The position numbers and the translations under genes were made by a program. Below the pieces are notes generated by a model, which had not been told where the DNA came from, did not search any database, and saw only the letters and a program-made list of their open reading frames with translations. Of a DNA stretch of 6,992 bases, positions 5,322-6,992 are shown piece by piece (position 1 is the first letter of the stretch; each line of letters begins with the position of its first letter). The stretch is from an uncultured Campylobacter sp. (GTDB lineage Bacteria; Campylobacterota; Campylobacteria; Campylobacterales; Campylobacteraceae): assembly GCA_938036585.1 (NCBI GenBank), contig CALHQN010000042.1, positions 1 to 6,992 on the forward strand, given 5' to 3'.

Positions 5322-6458
5322 TTAGTTTTTGTAGATCAAATACCCGCCCTCTTTGCGCCTGATGCTGAGGTTGCCCTCGCGCGAGCGCACGCCGATGCGG
5401 TAGTAGCCGTCCTCTTTGGTGACGTTGATGTCGCTAAAGCCGCCGATATTTACCGCAAAGCTCGCGCCGCTAAGCGGGATCTCTTGCCGCCAAAACTCCG
5501 CCTCAAGCACGCCCGAAGCGTTTGCGTCGGAGCTTTTGAACTCGTCTGCGGTGATGATCTGGATATTGTTTTGGTGGATTACGAATCTCAGCTCATCGTC
5601 AAATTTAAGCGTCTCCAACGGCAGTTCTAAACGCGGCGCAGAGCTTGCGGCAGCCGAAGCTTGCGGGGTTTGGTTTTTCAAATTTGGATCTTTTGAGGTG
5701 ACCGAAACGTCAAGCGCGCGCTGAAGCGCAGGCTTTGCGCTCGCGCTTATTATGAAATCGTCCTGCCAGTTTATCGATCGATTTATGTCGATGATTTTTT
5801 CGTGCGAAGCCCCGTCCGAGCCGGTGTAGCGCACCGTGATCTGCTCGATCGCAAGAGCGTCGGAGGGCAGGCTAAATGATCTTGACGTAAAATTTTTAAG
5901 CGGCGGCGGCGGTGCCGCAGGCGGAGTACTGGTCGCTGCGGGTAAAATTTCAGGACGAATAGGAATCTCGTCGGGTACTACCGGCGGTAGAGCTCCAAGC
6001 GGCTGTGAGGCGCTCGTACTAGGTTTTGCTGCGTTTGTATCGAGTTTAGCCGCAGCTGCGCTTGGAGCGCTTGCGTTTTCATCAGGCTTTTTGGCGCCCA
6101 AAGCGAGCTTGGCGCCACTTGCATTTGCGTCCTGCTTTTTCGCGCCGCTGCTTACATTGGAATCGGTAGAGTTTATATCCTTTGCGGTTGCAAGCGTTTT
6201 CGCAGCGCTTGTGTTTACGCTCTTCGTGGCATTTGCATTTTTCTTAGCGGCTTGCGGCGCAACGCTTTGTTTTGCGGCGGTAGCGTTTGCGTTTACTCCG
6301 CTTTGGCTCGGTATTAAATTTTTAGGCGCGGTCTGTATTTTTTCGCCCGCAGGTAAAATTTTGGGCGCCGAAGCGGTGGCATTCGCGTCCTTTTGCGGCG
6401 CTGTTTCGTTAGCCGAAAAGGCAAAGATCGCCAAGCATAAGAAATAGAGCTTTTTCAT
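5322..6458 (-). CDS. AMIN-type periplasmic protein rich in N-glycosylation sequons (CgpA-like)
   Basis: The 378-aa protein begins with a signal peptide (MKKLYFLCLAIFAFSA, likely cleaved before N17), so it is exported to the periplasm. Residues 17-190 are a low-complexity A/K/N/S/P linker. Beyond it lie two beta-rich parts: about 187-240 (SFSLPSDALAIEQITVRYTG) and an AMIN-like C-terminal domain at about 278-378 (LKFDDELRFVIHQNNIQIIT, GYYRIGV, GGYLIYKN), of the kind that binds peptidoglycan or septal proteins. Nine D/E-X-N-X-S/T sequons, the PglB target, occur at N26, N96, N101, N112, N128, N226, N313, N345 and N363. From memory, C. jejuni CgpA (Cj1670c) is an N-glycoprotein at the matching place beside an FtsB-like gene, so this is likely its ortholog. 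The start overlaps the upstream stop as ATGA and has no clear ribosome binding site, implying translational coupling. Glycosylation itself is inference. Confidence 0.8.
   Translation of the reverse strand: MKKLYFLCLAIFAFSANETAPQKDANATASAPKILPAGEKIQTAPKNLIPSQSGVNANATAAKQSVAPQAAKKNANATKSVNTSAAKTLATAKDINSTDSNVSSGAKKQDANASGAKLALGAKKPDENASAPSAAAAKLDTNAAKPSTSASQPLGALPPVVPDEIPIRPEILPAATSTPPAAPPPPLKNFTSRSFSLPSDALAIEQITVRYTGSDGASHEKIIDINRSINWQDDFIISASAKPALQRALDVSVTSKDPNLKNQTPQASAAASSAPRLELPLETLKFDDELRFVIHQNNIQIITADEFKSSDANASGVLEAEFWRQEIPLSGASFAVNIGGFSDINVTKEDGYYRIGVRSREGNLSIRRKEGGYLIYKN
6024..6179 (-). repeat. Degenerate ~16-residue repeat carrying sequons in the AMIN-type protein
   Basis: Residues 94-145 contain D94-I-N-S-T, D110-A-N-A-S, D126-E-N-A-S and the decayed D140-T-N-A-A. 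The aspartates are spaced 16, 16 and 14 residues apart. Two units share GAKKxDxNAS (105-114 and 121-130), and their DNA is similar, which suggests tandem duplication followed by divergence. Confidence 0.6.
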
Positions 6459-6992
6459 TTTTTAAGATCCGGATCGAGCGAGCGGCGCTCCAAATAGAGC
6501 TTTTGCAGCTCGGCATTTTCCTTTTTAAGGCGCTCGACATCGGTAAAGAGAAACGCTTTTTCCCTCTGTAACTGCCGCAAAACCTCAAACGAGCGCTTGC
6601 CGAAAAGCACATCGCCGACGAAAACGCCCGCCAAAATGACGCAGATAATCAGCGCGATCGCCGAAAAGATCTGCTTAAACGGCGAAAACGGATTGATAAA
6701 ATTTAGCCGCTCTTTAAAAATTTTACGCTTGTTTTTGGTTAAATTTTTCTCGGCATCGGGGATGAAATCTATGTTTTGCGAGTTGAAATTTGAACCCTGC
6801 GCGTAGAAATTAGTACTTGCGGAGCCTTTATTTAGCGCGCTGAAATTTTCATCCGCATAGTCGTCCTCTTTTTGCGCGCTAAAATACCCGCTCCCCTCGC
6901 TGAAATTTTTGCCGGCGGCATCATAACCGCCCTGCGCGCTAAAATTTTCGTAGGCATAATATTCGGTAAAATTTTCGCTCGAGCTCTGTGCG
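6455..6992 (-). CDS. FtsB/DivIC-like septum formation protein with long N-terminal tail, 5' end outside the window
   Basis: I translated this directly: 178 residues are open from the window edge to TGA at 6455-6457. The C-terminal part has the FtsB/DivIC plan. A single membrane helix (about IALIICVILAGVFV, encoded near 6615-6660) is followed by a coiled-coil-like segment (SFEVLRQLQREKAFLFTDVE, RLKKENAELQKLYLERRS) ending DPDLKK. FtsB-type proteins link FtsL and FtsQ in the divisome, with the coiled coil in the periplasm. Here the helix is preceded by a visible tail of about 100 residues that should be cytoplasmic. It contains a disordered part with ENFS/NF repeats (SENFTEY, YENFSAQGG, DENFSALN) and then a basic stretch (KNLTKNKRKIFKERLNF). 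FtsB itself is normally about 100 aa, so the tail is unusual. The stop overlaps the start of the AMIN-type gene by four bases (ATGA). The true N-terminus and promoter are outside the window. Confidence 0.75.
   Translation of the reverse strand, partial: AQSSSENFTEYYAYENFSAQGGYDAAGKNFSEGSGYFSAQKEDDYADENFSALNKGSASTNFYAQGSNFNSQNIDFIPDAEKNLTKNKRKIFKERLNFINPFSPFKQIFSAIALIICVILAGVFVGDVLFGKRSFEVLRQLQREKAFLFTDVERLKKENAELQKLYLERRSLDPDLKK
6834..6949 (-). repeat. Repeated GCGCGCT(G/A)AAATTTTC word in the FtsB-like tail
   Basis: Read on the plus strand, GCGCGCTGAAATTTTC lies at 6835-6850, the partial copy GCGCGCTAAAATACCC at 6874-6889 and GCGCGCTAAAATTTTC at 6934-6949. Spacings of 39 and 60 bases are multiples of three. 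The copies encode ENFSALN, GYFSAQK and ENFSAQG on the minus strand. Confidence 0.6.

Noticed and set aside
5205..5630. Open plus-strand frame of 141 codons
   Set aside because: It spans the junction of two well-supported minus-strand genes and reads across both; no motif or start signal supports it.
5836..6447. Open plus-strand frame of 203 codons
   Set aside because: It is the antisense of the Ala/Asn/Lys-rich linker of the AMIN-type gene. Its hydrophobic Ala/Phe-rich translation is what that codon pattern gives on the other strand, and it has no ribosome binding site or family motif.
6840..6860. DENFS in the FtsB-like tail as an N-glycosylation sequon
   Set aside because: It fits D-X-N-X-S, but the tail precedes the membrane helix and should be cytoplasmic, out of reach of PglB.

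Overview
The window looks like a chromosome segment of a relatively GC-rich Campylobacter (Campylobacterota). The evidence is a dnaG gene of epsilonproteobacterial type, a divisome/periplasmic gene pair that I recall from the eno-Cj1671c-cgpA locus of C. jejuni, and the pervasive words gaaatttta/gtaaaattt. Most of the window is roughly 50-60% GC, which would fit C. gracilis or the rectus/showae group better than C. jejuni. The species is inference only.

Layout: (1) 1-687, minus strand: 5' part of a membrane-anchored TPR protein with LapB/YciM-like architecture, cut by the window edge. (2) 688-747: a 60-bp divergent promoter region with two back-to-back TATAAT boxes; the dnaG box lies so close to the ATG that the transcript is probably leaderless. 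(3) 748-3882, plus strand: dnaG, encoding a primase enlarged by two low-complexity insertions, and nine bases later a PP-loop ATPase with an MnmA/ThiI-like cysteine pattern. (4) About 3880-4678: an AT-rich island (about one third GC) carrying a gene that resembles the plasmid fertility inhibition factor family. It is broken by a single in-frame TGA, and the gene is bracketed by a 9-bp direct repeat. A 13-bp perfect hairpin follows and can terminate transcription from both sides. (5) 4679-6992, minus strand: a tight operon, read from the right edge leftwards, of an FtsB/DivIC-like division protein (partial), an AMIN-type periplasmic protein and an RdxA/NfsB-like nitroreductase.

The most interesting signals are these. 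The AMIN-type protein carries nine bacterial N-glycosylation sequons (D/E-X-N-X-S/T); those at N96, N112 and N128 are exactly 16 residues apart in its disordered linker. The palindrome AAATTT occurs about 45 times in 7 kb, roughly 25 times the equal-base expectation. It is repeatedly embedded in the disordered parts of both DnaG and the FtsB-like protein as 'ENF' motifs. The fertility-inhibition-like gene appears to be a recently inactivated foreign gene. I found no CRISPR array, tRNA, rRNA or transposase gene.
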